In this document: one piece after another, positions 48,890 to 58,173 of the stretch | Layout of the letters: each line of letters starts with the position of its first letter | How positions within the stretch are numbered: the stretch's first letter is position 1 | Source of the DNA: Diaphorobacter aerolatus | GTDB lineage: Bacteria; Pseudomonadota; Gammaproteobacteria; Burkholderiales; Burkholderiaceae_C | Direction of reading: 5' to 3' | Assembly: GCF_014489535.1 (NCBI RefSeq) | Contig: NZ_CP060783.1 | Location: 3,018,501 to 3,082,500, forward strand | Length of the DNA: 64,000 nucleotides | The notes under the pieces: model-generated | The model's database searches: none | What the model saw: the letters and a program-made list of their open reading frames with translations, nothing else | What the model was told of the DNA's origin: nothing | Translations under genes and position numbers: made by a program

Positions 48890-50266
48890 TCATTCATCGG
48901 GGCGCAGGCTCGGGCCTTGGCCCGAACCGCCGCCGTCGCCACCGCGCAGCGTGTGCGCGGCCGTGGTGGTGGCCTGGGTGAGTTGTTGGCGACGTTGCAG
49001 GCGCTTGGCCCAGCCGGGTTGTTCCTGCTTCTGCGCGTTGGCATCGCCAGCGGCGGTTTGCCCGGAACCGGCAGTGCTACCGCCTGCGCCGCCATCGGCG
49101 CCAGAGCCTTGCCAGCCTGCTTTGAATGGCGCGGCCGCCTTGGCTGCCGCCGCTTTGATGCCTGCACCAGCGCGCTGACCAGCGGTCTGTGCGCCGCCCT
49201 TGGCGACATTGCCCAGCCCTGCCATCGCGCCTTTGGCTCCGCCGCCCGCAGCGGCGGAACCGGCCTGAAAGGCCGACTTCGCGCTGCCAGCCGCCGAGGT
49301 TGCGGCCCGCGCGCCAGCCCCGGCGAGCTTGGCGGCAGCCGGTGCCATGCGCGCCCCGGCCATCACCGCACCGCCCACGCCGGTGGCCGCAGCACCTACG
49401 GCAACCGCCGCGCCTGCGGCACCAATCGCAGCACCGGCCATCGCGCCTGCGCCAAGCTGCGGTGCGCCGGAGACCAGCCCGGTGGCGATACCCGGCCCGA
49501 AGATTCCCAGCGCCAGCAGCGTGAGCGAGGCCAGCATGATGACCACCGCATGGTCGATGGACGGCTCGGCCGGATGTACCTGGAACTCGGCAAACAGGCC
49601 CGAGCCAATGCCGACGATAACGGCCAGCACCAGCACCTTGATGCCCGAGGACACTACGTTGCCCAGCACCTTTTCGGCGAGAAAGCTGGTCTTGTTCCAC
49701 AGCGCGAACGGCACCAGTACGAAGCCCGCGAGCGTGGTCAGCTTGAACTCGATCAAGGTGATGAAAAGCTGGATCGCCAGCACGAAGAAACACAGGATCA
49801 CCACCGCCCAGGCCAGGAACATGACCACGATGGGCGTCATGTTCACGAACACCTCGGGGAAGCCCGCCATGTCACTGATCTGCTCAAGGATCGGCGCTGC
49901 CGCGTCGATGCCGGTCTTGGCCAGGCGTCCCGGTTGCAGGAATTCGCCCATGCTCATCGTCGAGCCGCTGGCCGTCAGGCCCAGGCCCGCGAACGAGCGG
50001 AAGACGATGCTGGCCAGCCAGTTGAAGTTATTGATGATGTAGGCGAAGGCACCGACGTACAGCACCTTGCGCAGCAGCTTGGCGATCACTTCATCGCCCT
50101 GGCCGGTGGCATGGCTCATCGCCCAGTACAGCCCGGCGATGGTCATGTCGATGACGATCAGCGTGGCGGTGAGGAACGCGACTTCGCCCTGCAGCAGCCC
50201 AAAACCCGAGTCGATGTAGCGCGAGAAGGTGTCGAGGAAGCGGTCGATGACCGTCACGTCGTTCAT
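48890..50266 (-). CDS. trbL: Conjugal transfer protein TrbL (VirB6 family)
   Basis: A 458-residue polytopic membrane protein. About six membrane segments fill residues 20-285. The rest is a low-complexity Ala/Gly-rich region ending in a charged tail. This layout is usual for TrbL. It belongs to the inner-membrane platform of the transfer channel. It starts 11 bases after the trbJ stop; a trbK-like lipoprotein is not found between them. Confidence 0.92.
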   Translation of the reverse strand: MNDVTVIDRFLDTFSRYIDSGFGLLQGEVAFLTATLIVIDMTIAGLYWAMSHATGQGDEVIAKLLRKVLYVGAFAYIINNFNWLASIVFRSFAGLGLTASGSTMSMGEFLQPGRLAKTGIDAAAPILEQISDMAGFPEVFVNMTPIVVMFLAWAVVILCFFVLAIQLFITLIEFKLTTLAGFVLVPFALWNKTSFLAEKVLGNVVSSGIKVLVLAVIVGIGSGLFAEFQVHPAEPSIDHAVVIMLASLTLLALGIFGPGIATGLVSGAPQLGAGAMAGAAIGAAGAAVAVGAAATGVGGAVMAGARMAPAAAKLAGAGARAATSAAGSAKSAFQAGSAAAGGGAKGAMAGLGNVAKGGAQTAGQRAGAGIKAAAAKAAAPFKAGWQGSGADGGAGGSTAGSGQTAAGDANAQKQEQPGWAKRLQRRQQLTQATTTAAHTLRGGDGGGSGQGPSLRPDE

Positions 50267-50277
50267 GGCAGCCCCTG

Positions 50278-51021
50278 TCAGTTGCCGTAGAAATCCACGC
50301 GCTGCGGCGTGTATGGCGTGCCATCGCCCAGGAATCGGCGCGTTACTTCACGGCCGCGCTCGACAGCCGCTGCTTGGCGTGCCAGTTCCAGCGCGGCGGC
50401 GCGTTCCTGCGTGATCTGGAGCTGCTGCGCCTGGATCGACTGCTTGGCCTGTAAGGCCAGAAGCTGGTTGGTCGCCTGCATGGCTTGCAGCGCGCCGGTT
50501 GCTGACTGACTCTGGCTGACCAGATCGGACAGTGCGCTTTCGTCTTGGGCCAGGTTCTGCGACACCTGGGCCTGCATCCGCATCGCGGTATGCAGACCAT
50601 TCAAGGTGTTCTTCCAGCGCTCCTGCGCGTCGCGTAGCATCTGGTCGCCGCTCACGGTCGCGGCGTACTGCTCCGGGTACAGCCGGGCGAAGGTGGCATC
50701 CATGCTCTGCACGTCATAGGCCAGACCGCGCGCCTCGGCGATCAAGCGCTCGGTCGTGGCGAGCGTCGAGCGCAAGCGATTGACGATGTTGAAGTCCAGA
50801 TTCGCCAGATTACGCGCCTGGTTCATCAGCATCTGGGCTTCGTTCTGAAGCTGGTTGATCTGGTTGTTGATCTGCTCCAGCGTGCGCACGGCGGTCAGCG
50901 TGTTCTGCACGAAGTTCGACGGGTCGAACACTGTCAGCGCGGATGCGGGCTGAACGGCCAGCAGCGACACCGACAGCACGGCGGCGAGCGAGGCGGACAG
51001 CAAACGGGGCTGGGTCTTCAT
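50278..51021 (-). CDS. trbJ: Conjugal transfer protein TrbJ (VirB5 family)
   Basis: A 247-residue secreted protein with a signal peptide (LLAVQPASA) and long amphipathic helices (LEQINNQINQLQNEAQMLMNQARNL) as in VirB5/TrbJ minor pilus proteins. The ATG at 51021 overlaps the trbE stop (ATGA); an upstream in-frame start at 51120 lies inside trbE and lacks a signal peptide. Confidence 0.92.
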   Translation of the reverse strand: MKTQPRLLSASLAAVLSVSLLAVQPASALTVFDPSNFVQNTLTAVRTLEQINNQINQLQNEAQMLMNQARNLANLDFNIVNRLRSTLATTERLIAEARGLAYDVQSMDATFARLYPEQYAATVSGDQMLRDAQERWKNTLNGLHTAMRMQAQVSQNLAQDESALSDLVSQSQSATGALQAMQATNQLLALQAKQSIQAQQLQITQERAAALELARQAAAVERGREVTRRFLGDGTPYTPQRVDFYGN

Positions 51022-53468
51022 GGTGAAACCTCCGGTCGTTGAGAAGCGAGGAAGGACGCTGCTGCCGGTGAGGACGGCAGCAGGTCGGCGGCCCAATCGA
51101 GGCCGCGATGGCGCAGCCACGCGCCGGCAAATCCCGGTGTGCCGGCGTCCAGCAGCACGCGATCCATGTCGCGTTGGTCTTGCGGGATGGAAGCCCCGGC
51201 AAAGGCCAGCGTGGCTGGCCCCAGGTCGAGGTCGAACAGGCGATTGCCCAGGCGCGATTGGTAGTAGTAGTCACGCTTGGGCTGCGCGGTCGCCACGATC
51301 TCGATCTGGCGCGCGTTCAGCCCAAAGCCTTCGTAGATCGTGCGAATCTGCGGCTCGGTGGCCTGCGGGTTAGGGAGAAAAATCCGACTGGCGCAGCTTT
51401 CGATCACTGCCGGGGCAATGCTCGAATCCTTGATGTCGGCCAGCGACTGGGTGGCAAAGATGACGCTCACGTTCTTCTTTCGCAGCGTCTTCAACCATTG
51501 CCGGATGCGGGCGGCAAACACCGGGTCATCGAGGAACAGCCAGGCTTCATCGAGGATCAGCAGCGTGGGTGCGCCGTCGAAGCGTTCATCGAAGCGGGCG
51601 AACAGGTAGCCCAGCACGGCCAGCACCGCCGCCTTGCTGTGCATCAGCTCTTCCATCTCGAAGCCCTGCACGCTGCCGGAGCCCAGTCGGTCGGCATCGG
51701 CGTCCAGCAGCTTGCCGTGGGCACCACCCAGCACATAGGGTGCGAGCGCCTGGCGCAGTGCGTTTGATTGCAGCAGTACCGACAGGCCCGTCAGCGTGCG
51801 TTGCTCCGCTGGCGCACCGGCCAAGCTGCCTAGTGCCGACCAGATCGCAGCCTTCTCGTCCGGGCCAATGACGACACCTTCATGCAACAGGCGGCCTTCC
51901 ACCCATTCGGCGGCCCAGGTGCGGTAGCCCTCCTGGTCGATGCGGGCCAATGGCTGAAAAGCAATCGCCCCGTCATTGCCGAGGTCGTAATGCTCGCCGC
52001 CCAGCCCGAGGATGGTGGCGCGCATCGAGCGGCCCATGTCGAAGGCGAAGATGCGCGAGCCGGGATAGCGGCGAAACTGCATTGCCAGCGTCGCGAGCAA
52101 CACCGACTTGCCCATGCCGGTCGGCCCGGCCACCAGCGTGTGGCCCACATCGCCGATGTGCGTCACCAGCCGGAACGGCGTCGCGCCATCGGTGCGGGTG
52201 ACGATCAGCGGCGGGCCATCCAGATGCGCGTTCCTCTCCGGACCGGCCCACACGGCGGACAGTGGCATCATGTGCGCCAGGTTCAGCGTCGAGACGATGG
52301 GCTGGCGCACGTTGGCATAGGCGTTGCCAGGGATCGACGACAGCCAGGCATCCACTGCGTTCAAGGTCTCGGGGATGGTGACGAAGCCGCGCCCCTGGAT
52401 GACGCGCTCCACCATGCGCAGCTTCTCGTCGGCCACAGCGGAATCGGCATCCATGACGGTGACGGTGGCCGTCAGGTAGCCGAAGGCCACCTGATCGCTG
52501 CCCAGTTCTTGCAAGGCGGCGTCTGCATCGGCGGCCTTGTTGTTGGCGTCGGTATCGACCAGCGGGCTTTCCTGCTGGAAGATCGTTTCACGCAACAGCG
52601 CGACGACATTCTTGCGCTTGGCGAACCACTGGCGACGCAGGCGTCCAAGCTCTTTTTCCGCTTCGGCTTTGTCGAGGCAAAGGAACCGGGTTGCCCAACG
52701 ATAGCCGAAGCCCAAGCGGTTGAGGTCGTCCAAAATCCCCGGCCAAGTCGAGGTCGGAAAGCCTCGCACCGACACCACGCGCAGGTGCTGATCGCCCAGC
52801 ATGGGTGCCAGACCACCGACCAGCGCGGAGTCGGCCAGCAATGCGTCGATGTGGAATGGCACCTCGGGTACGCCGACGCGGTAGCGCCGCGTGGACACCG
52901 TGGCGTGCAGGTAAGTCAGTGTCTGGCTGTCATCGAGCCAGGCAATCTCCGGCATCACGCCGTCGAGCAGGTCGAACACGCGATCCGTTTCCGCCACGAA
53001 GGCTTCCAGCCGACCCTGCCAGTCCACGCCATCGCCCGGCGCATTCTCATAGAGCATCTTGGCGGCACGGGCGCGGGATTCTTCTGGTGGCAGGTAGGCC
53101 AGCGTCAGGTGATAGGCGCTCTCGTAGTGGTGGCCGGATTCCTCGAAGGCTGCACGGCGTTCTTCCTCCACCAGCCAGGACAACGGCTCGGGGAAATCGG
53201 AACGTGGATAGCCCGCCGCTGCGCAGCGCTCGGCTTCGATGAACAAGGCCCAGCCCGACCCCAGGCGGCGCAGTGCGTTGTTCAAGCGTGCCGACGTGGC
53301 GATCAGCTCGCCTTGCGTGGCGCTGTTCAGATCCGGCCCGCGAAAATGTGCCGTGCGCTGGAACGAGCCATCCTTGTTCAAGACGACGCCCGGCCCGATC
53401 AGCCCGGCCCAGGGCAGCCAGTCGGCCAGCAGTGCGGGCCGCTGGCGGTATTCGGCAAGGTTCAGCAT
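51018..53468 (-). CDS. trbE: Conjugal transfer ATPase TrbE (VirB4 family)
   Basis: An 816-residue VirB4-type ATPase that powers pilus assembly and substrate transfer. The CagE/TrbE N-terminal domain occupies the first 400 residues. Walker A is GPTGMGKS at residues 448-455, and Walker B is LLILDEAWLFLDD near 650, with a FATQSLADI sensor segment. Length and order are standard for Tn4371-like and IncP-type systems. Confidence 0.94.
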   Translation of the reverse strand: MLNLAEYRQRPALLADWLPWAGLIGPGVVLNKDGSFQRTAHFRGPDLNSATQGELIATSARLNNALRRLGSGWALFIEAERCAAAGYPRSDFPEPLSWLVEEERRAAFEESGHHYESAYHLTLAYLPPEESRARAAKMLYENAPGDGVDWQGRLEAFVAETDRVFDLLDGVMPEIAWLDDSQTLTYLHATVSTRRYRVGVPEVPFHIDALLADSALVGGLAPMLGDQHLRVVSVRGFPTSTWPGILDDLNRLGFGYRWATRFLCLDKAEAEKELGRLRRQWFAKRKNVVALLRETIFQQESPLVDTDANNKAADADAALQELGSDQVAFGYLTATVTVMDADSAVADEKLRMVERVIQGRGFVTIPETLNAVDAWLSSIPGNAYANVRQPIVSTLNLAHMMPLSAVWAGPERNAHLDGPPLIVTRTDGATPFRLVTHIGDVGHTLVAGPTGMGKSVLLATLAMQFRRYPGSRIFAFDMGRSMRATILGLGGEHYDLGNDGAIAFQPLARIDQEGYRTWAAEWVEGRLLHEGVVIGPDEKAAIWSALGSLAGAPAEQRTLTGLSVLLQSNALRQALAPYVLGGAHGKLLDADADRLGSGSVQGFEMEELMHSKAAVLAVLGYLFARFDERFDGAPTLLILDEAWLFLDDPVFAARIRQWLKTLRKKNVSVIFATQSLADIKDSSIAPAVIESCASRIFLPNPQATEPQIRTIYEGFGLNARQIEIVATAQPKRDYYYQSRLGNRLFDLDLGPATLAFAGASIPQDQRDMDRVLLDAGTPGFAGAWLRHRGLDWAADLLPSSPAAASFLASQRPEVSP

Positions 53469-53480
53469 GTCGGCACTCCC

Positions 53481-53750
53481 CTATGCGTCCAGCAGCGGCT
53501 TGTGCTTGATGTGCCGGGCGAAGACCTGCATGAACTGCGGATCGACGCGCGCGCCCCAGACCGCCAGCGAATGGCCGGCGATCCAGAGCACCACGCCGGG
53601 AATCCACAGTTGCAGGCCCAGCCCGACGGCGGCGGCCAGCGTGCCGTTGGCAATCGCCACGGTGCGCGGCGCACCGCCCAGCAGGATCGGCTCGGTCAGC
53701 GAGCGATGCAGCGGCACTTCAAAGCCCGGAAGATCGGTGGCCGTGCTCAT
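53481..53750 (-). CDS. trbD: Conjugal transfer protein TrbD (VirB3 family)
   Basis: An 89-residue inner-membrane protein with two hydrophobic segments (ANGTLAAAVGLGLQLWIPG and VVLWIAGHSLAVWGA) and the family start with PLHRSLTEPILLGGAPR. Its ATG overlaps the trbC stop. Confidence 0.9.
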   Translation of the reverse strand: MSTATDLPGFEVPLHRSLTEPILLGGAPRTVAIANGTLAAAVGLGLQLWIPGVVLWIAGHSLAVWGARVDPQFMQVFARHIKHKPLLDA

Positions 53751-54133
53751 ACGACGGCCCCGCCGGAGAAGCTGAAGAACGACAGGAAGAAGCTCGAAGC
53801 CGCGAAGGCGATGGACAGGCCGAAGACGATCTGGATCAGCTTGCGAAAGCCGCCACTGGTATCGCCGAAGGCCAACGCCAGGCCGGTGGCGATGATGATG
53901 ATCACCGCGACGATGCGGGCTACCGGCCCCTGGATGGATTCGAGAATGGATTGCAGCGGGCCTTCCCACGGCATTGAGGAACCGGCGGCCTGCGCCGTGC
54001 CCGCCAGCAACAGCATCAACACCGCGAGCAGCAACCCTTGTCCTGCGGGTCGGGCCAGGCGATGCAAACGCGCCAGCATGGGCAGCGGGGAAAGCGGGTT
54101 TACAGAAAGACGGAAAGCATCAACGTGCGTCAT
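53747..54133 (-). CDS. trbC: Conjugal transfer pilin TrbC (VirB2 family)
   Basis: A 128-residue prepilin. A long signal region (GLLLAVLMLLLAGTAQA) precedes a small mature protein with two membrane helices (ARIVAVIIIIATGLALAF; KLIQIVFGLSIAFAASSFF), the VirB2 pattern. Overlaps trbB. Confidence 0.92.
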   Translation of the reverse strand: MTHVDAFRLSVNPLSPLPMLARLHRLARPAGQGLLLAVLMLLLAGTAQAAGSSMPWEGPLQSILESIQGPVARIVAVIIIIATGLALAFGDTSGGFRKLIQIVFGLSIAFAASSFFLSFFSFSGGAVV

Positions 54134-55200
54134 GGCAGTTCTCCAGGTTGTTCAGGGATCGAGGAAGGCGTAGCGGCAGCGGCTGTAAGAGGAACCGGCG
54201 GCAGCTCGGGAAGCGTCGCTTCCAGCGCATCCGCCAGGCGGTAGCCCGCGCCGTCGAAACCGACGACGCGGGAAATGGTTTCGACGTGGCGCTTGCGGCC
54301 GCGGCCTGCGATGTGGATCACGACATTGACCGCCTCGGCGATCAGGGCGCGGGGCGGATTCACCGCCACTTCGAGGATCAGTTGCTCCAGGCGCAGCAGC
54401 GCGCCCAACGCGGAGCCGGCATGAATGGTGGCGATGCCGCCGGGGTGGCCGGTGCCCCAGACCTTCACCAGATCCAGCGCTTCGCCGCCGCGCACTTCGC
54501 CGACGATCACGCGGTCGGGCCGCAGGCGCATCGTGGCCCGCACCAGCTCGGTCATGGACACGACGCCGGCGCGGGTGCGCAGCGGCACATGGTCGCGGGC
54601 CGCGCATTGCAGTTCGATGGTGTCTTCAAGCACCAGCACGCGGTCGCCGGTGGCGGCGATCTCGGCCAGCAAGGCATTGGCCAGCGTGGTCTTGCCGGTG
54701 CTGGTGCCTCCGGCGATCAGGATGTTGTGCCGCTCGCGCACGGCATGACGCAGAAACTCGGCCTGCCCAGTGGTCAGGATGCCATCAGCCACATAGCGAT
54801 CCAGACCGATGATGCTCACGGCACGCTTGCGCAGCGCAAAGGCCGGGCCGGGTGCGGCGGGCGGCAGGATGCCCTCGAAGCGTTCGCCGGTTTCAGGCAG
54901 TTCGGCGGTCAAGAGCGGTTGGCCGCGATGCACCTCCGCACCGACATGGGCGGCGACCAGGCGGATGATGCGTTCGCCATCGGCTTCGGGCAGTTCTACG
55001 CCGAGCGGCGCACGGCCAGACGACAGCCGATCCACCCACAATGTCCGGTCGGGGTTGAGCATCACTTCCACCACGTCCGGGTCTTCCAGCGCAGCGGCGA
55101 TCACCGGCCCCATCGCCGTGCGCAGCATCTGGATGCGGCGATCCTGGGACGCCGCAGCGGATGAGCGTGGTTCTGGTGGGATTGGAGGAACGGCACTCAT
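54130..55200 (-). CDS. trbB: Conjugal transfer ATPase TrbB (VirB11 family)
   Basis: A 356-residue secretion ATPase. Walker A GGTSTGKT is at residues 164-171, the Asp box and His box follow (VLVLEDTIEL; TGHPGGIATIHAGS), and RPDRVIVGEVRGGEALDL is the Walker B region. It drives pilus biogenesis and substrate switching. Confidence 0.94.
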   Translation of the reverse strand: MSAVPPIPPEPRSSAAASQDRRIQMLRTAMGPVIAAALEDPDVVEVMLNPDRTLWVDRLSSGRAPLGVELPEADGERIIRLVAAHVGAEVHRGQPLLTAELPETGERFEGILPPAAPGPAFALRKRAVSIIGLDRYVADGILTTGQAEFLRHAVRERHNILIAGGTSTGKTTLANALLAEIAATGDRVLVLEDTIELQCAARDHVPLRTRAGVVSMTELVRATMRLRPDRVIVGEVRGGEALDLVKVWGTGHPGGIATIHAGSALGALLRLEQLILEVAVNPPRALIAEAVNVVIHIAGRGRKRHVETISRVVGFDGAGYRLADALEATLPELPPVPLTAAAATPSSIPEQPGELP

Positions 55201-55685
55201 GACGCACGCTCCGCAGTGCGTTCATGGGCGGCGGCCATCGCGGCCGCGTCATCCATGCGCATCTCGAACTCACGATCCTGGGGATGCAGTTCTTCCACCA
55301 CGTCCCGTACCAGGCTGCGGCCACGCAGCAGGTGGCGGCCTAACTGTTCGACGAACTGCTCGAAGCGCGCCTTGCCCTGCGCGCGAGCCGCATCCTGATG
55401 GGCCTCCGGCACCGGCGTGCTGACGGTCAGGTAGTAGCGGACGAATAGCGCCAGCGTCTCGATCTGGATGTTCTGGTCACGCTCCAGGCGCTCGGCCTGC
55501 CGCGACAGGCGATCCAGTCGTTTGGCGATGGCGGCCTCACGCTGGTCGCCGGCATCGGGTGACAGCCAGGACGCCAAGGCAGCGGCGACGATGCTGGACT
55601 TTGACACGCCTTTCTTCGCGGCCAGCTCGTCCAGACGCTTGGCGTGCTCGTGCTGGATGAACAGGTTCAATCGGTATTGGCTCAT
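55197..55685 (-). CDS. Ribbon-helix-helix (CopG-type) protein between traG and trbB
   Basis: A 162-residue protein. Its first 45 residues (MSQYRLNLFIQHEHAKRLDELAAKKGVSKSSIV) look like a ribbon-helix-helix DNA-binding domain. A coiled-coil-like helix follows (RLDRLSRQAERLERDQNIQIE). It overlaps traG and trbB by four bases at each end. A CopG-family gene at this site is a regular part of Tn4371-like transfer modules and may regulate them. Confidence 0.82.
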   Translation of the reverse strand: MSQYRLNLFIQHEHAKRLDELAAKKGVSKSSIVAAALASWLSPDAGDQREAAIAKRLDRLSRQAERLERDQNIQIETLALFVRYYLTVSTPVPEAHQDAARAQGKARFEQFVEQLGRHLLRGRSLVRDVVEELHPQDREFEMRMDDAAAMAAAHERTAERAS

Positions 55686-57676
55686 AGGTCGATTCCGTCG
55701 TTGGGTCGAGAGATGCCAGCCGCGCCGTGCGTTGCAGGGCGGGGTCGAACTGGCCGGGAAGCAGCGGGGCATGTCGTCGTCATCGAGCAGCGCCAAGTCG
55801 CTGGGCGTGTAATCGGGTTCGGGGTCGTAGGCGACGGTTTCGGACAGCTCGGGCTGACGGCGGGGCCGCCGTCGTCGGAGCCACCCAGGTCATCGGCAGA
55901 TGCCGTGGCCTGTGCCGCAGGCACGGCCGGGATCGCCAAACCGCTCCAGTCATCGGGACGTGCAGGCGGCACATCGGCATAGCGGCCTGCCGTTAGCGCA
56001 GGCGGCGGCAGTACCCGCTGCTTGAAATTGGCATCAGCGTAGTAGCGCAACTTCTTGGCCTTGATCGGCGCGACGCTGGACACCATCACCACTGATTCGT
56101 CTGGCGCAAGCTGCATGACTTCGCCGGGCGTCAGTAGCGGCCGCGCCGTCTCTTGGCGGGACACCATCAGGTGGCCGAGCCACGGCGCAAGTCGATGGCC
56201 TGCGTAGTTCCGCTGCGCACGCAGTTCGGTAGCCGTGCCCAGCGTTTCGGAGATCCGTTTCGCCGTGCGTTCGTCATTCGTGGCGAAGGTCACGCGCACA
56301 TGGCAGTTGTCCAGAATCGAATGGTTCTGCCCATACGCCTTGTCGATCTGGTTGAGCGACTGCGCGATCAGGAAACTGCGGATGCCGTAGCCGGCCATGA
56401 AGGCCAGCGCCGTCTCGAAGAAGTCCAGGCGCCCCAGAGCCGAGAACTCGTCGAGCATCAGCAACAGCTTGTGGCGGCGCTCAATGCCGTCGCTGCCATC
56501 GAGCGACTCGGTGAGCCGTCGCCCGATCTGGTTGAGGATCAACCGGATCAGCGGCTTGGTGCGGCTGATGTCCGAAGGCGGCACCACCAGATACAACGAC
56601 ACAGGGGATGCAGACGCGATCAGATCGGCGATGCGCCAGTCGCAGCGCGACGTGACTGCGGCCACGGTCGGATCACGGTACAGGCCGAGGAACGACATGG
56701 CGGTGCTCAACACGCCGGAACGCTCGTTGTCCGACTTGTTGAGCACTTCGCGGGCGGCGGACGCGACAACGGGATGCGGTACATCTCCAAGATGCCGCGT
56801 GGTCATCATCCGATGCAGCGTCAGCTCGAACGGGCAAGCCGGGTCACTGAGGAAGTTCGCCACGCCGCGCAGCGTCTTGTCCTCTCCCGCGTAGAGCACA
56901 TGCAGGATCGCGCCGACCAGCAGCGCATGACTGGTCTTCTCCCAGTGGTTGCGCTTCTCCAGCGCCCCTTCGGGATCGACCAGGATATCGGCGATGTTCT
57001 GCACGTCGCGCACCTCGTGCGCGCCGCGCCTCACTTCCAGCAACGGGTTGTAGGCCGCCGAACTGGCATCGGTCGGGTTGAACAGCAGGCAGTGGCTAAA
57101 TCGACTGCGCCAGCCAGCGGTGATCTGCCAGTTCTCGCCCTTGATGTCGTGGATGACGGCGGATGCCGGCCAGGACAGCAGCGTCGGCACCACCAGGCCC
57201 ACACCCTTGCCCGAGCGCGTGGGCGCAAAGGTCAGGACGTGTTCCGGCCCTTCGTGCCGCAGGTAGTGGCCGTCATGCTGGCCGAGAAAGACGCCGGCGG
57301 GCTGCGTCAGCCCGGCCTTGCGAATGTCGGCGACATCGGCCCAGCGGGCCGAGCCATAGGTCGTCACTTTGCGCGCCTGGCGCGAGCGCCACACCGACAT
57401 GGCGATGGCGACCACCACGGCCAGCAGGCCGCTGCTCGCCGCGATCATGCCGCCGGTGTCGAACACCTGCGGCGCGTAGGCGTCGAAGAAGAACCACCAC
57501 TCGAACAGCTTCCACGGGTAATAGACCGGCGTGCCGTGGAAGTCGAACCAGGGCGCGCCCAGGCGTAGCTGGTAGCCCAAGGCGGCGGCGGTCCATTGCG
57601 TGGCACCCCACACACCGGCGATCACGATGCCGAAGACGGCGGCGATCTGCCCGAACAACACGCCCTGAGCTTGCAT
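55682..57676 (-). CDS. traG: Conjugative coupling protein TraG (VirD4 family), three likely sequencing frameshifts at the 3' end
   Basis: About 665 residues after restoring single bases near 55857, 55767 and 55704. It links the relaxosome to the secretion channel. Two N-terminal membrane segments occur (VLFGQIAAVFGIVIAGVWGA; AASSGLLAVVVAIAMSVW). Walker A is APTRSGKG at residues 151-158, Walker B is LLLMLDEFSALG and the AQSLNQID motif follows. All three breaks lie in the last 60 codons, in the acidic tail ending LASLDPNDGIDL. Start at 57676 follows GGAGG; a start at 57727 would add residues read through a hairpin. Confidence 0.9.
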   Translation of the reverse strand: MQAQGVLFGQIAAVFGIVIAGVWGATQWTAAALGYQLRLGAPWFDFHGTPVYYPWKLFEWWFFFDAYAPQVFDTGGMIAASSGLLAVVVAIAMSVWRSRQARKVTTYGSARWADVADIRKAGLTQPAGVFLGQHDGHYLRHEGPEHVLTFAPTRSGKGVGLVVPTLLSWPASAVIHDIKGENWQITAGWRSRFSHCLLFNPTDASSAAYNPLLEVRRGAHEVRDVQNIADILVDPEGALEKRNHWEKTSHALLVGAILHVLYAGEDKTLRGVANFLSDPACPFELTLHRMMTTRHLGDVPHPVVASAAREVLNKSDNERSGVLSTAMSFLGLYRDPTVAAVTSRCDWRIADLIASASPVSLYLVVPPSDISRTKPLIRLILNQIGRRLTESLDGSDGIERRHKLLLMLDEFSALGRLDFFETALAFMAGYGIRSFLIAQSLNQIDKAYGQNHSILDNCHVRVTFATNDERTAKRISETLGTATELRAQRNYAGHRLAPWLGHLMVSRQETARPLLTPGEVMQLAPDESVVMVSSVAPIKAKKLRYYADANFKQRVLPPPALTAGRYADVPPARPDDWSGLAIPAVPAAQATASADDLGGSDDGGPAVSPSCPKPSPTTPNPITRPATWRCSMTTTCPAASRPVRPRPATHGAAGISRPNDGIDL

Positions 57677-57720
57677 ACCCTGGCCTCCGATTTCTCCTGC
57701 GCTGATTCCCCGTGGAAAAC

Positions 57721-57740
57721 GCGGCACAAAGGCGTGCCGC
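57721..57740 (-). terminator. Hairpin just upstream of traG
   Basis: 7-bp stem (GCGGCAC / GTGCCGC) followed by GTTTTCC on the minus strand, 45 bases before the traG start. Could attenuate read-through from the eexN side into the transfer operon. Confidence 0.45.
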
Positions 57741-57837
57741 AGGCGTCAGGATCGGTGCCGGTTCAGTGCCGGTCAAAGACCGTTATCGGCAGCAAGGTGA
57801 TGCAAAAAGCATGGTGTCATGCAGAGGCGAAACCAGT

Positions 57838-57870
57838 AAAAACGCCGCAGGCGTGAGCGCGCGGCGGCGT
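57838..57870 (-). terminator. Rho-independent terminator after eexN
   Basis: 7-bp stem (ACGCCGC / GCGGCGT) with a 15-base loop followed by TTTT on the minus strand, about 45 bases after the eexN stop. It would separate the efflux/LysR/eexN transcript from traG. Confidence 0.65.
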
Positions 57871-57912
57871 GTCGAGAAAGAAAAATCAAGATTCGCGGCA
57901 GAAAGCCAACAA

Positions 57913-58173
57913 TCAGAACTTCGGCGGCGTGTAGGGCGTGTTTCCATAGCCAAAGAAGCGCTTGTTCGTCGCCTCGGCCACCCGGTTGCACAGCACGTCT
58001 CCCATCGTCGGGCGTTCGGTCTTGCACTGGCGGCGCAGCTCCCTCAGGCGCGCAGGATCTGCGACCAGCTCTTCCACGGTCGGTACATTGGTTGCCTGTT
58101 TCGGTGTTTCGGACTGGCCGCAAGCGGACAGCGCGGCGACCAACAGGAATGGGGCGATCTGCTTCATGGTCAT
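57913..58173 (-). CDS. EexN-family lipoprotein (entry exclusion)
   Basis: An 86-residue lipoprotein (lipobox ALSAC) with the EexN pattern: VEELVADPARLRELRRQCKTE, and a second cysteine in GDVLCNRVAEA. Entry-exclusion proteins stop a cell that already holds the element from receiving it again. Its ATG overlaps the LysR stop by four bases, so it is translated together with that regulator. Confidence 0.8.
   Translation of the reverse strand: MTMKQIAPFLLVAALSACGQSETPKQATNVPTVEELVADPARLRELRRQCKTERPTMGDVLCNRVAEATNKRFFGYGNTPYTPPKF

Noticed and set aside
57773-58172. Extension of the LysR gene by about 130 codons past eexN
   Set aside because: The extension exists only because one G is missing from a six-G run. 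Restoring it ends LysR at an ATGA overlap with eexN, and the extended part has no homology to LysR proteins.
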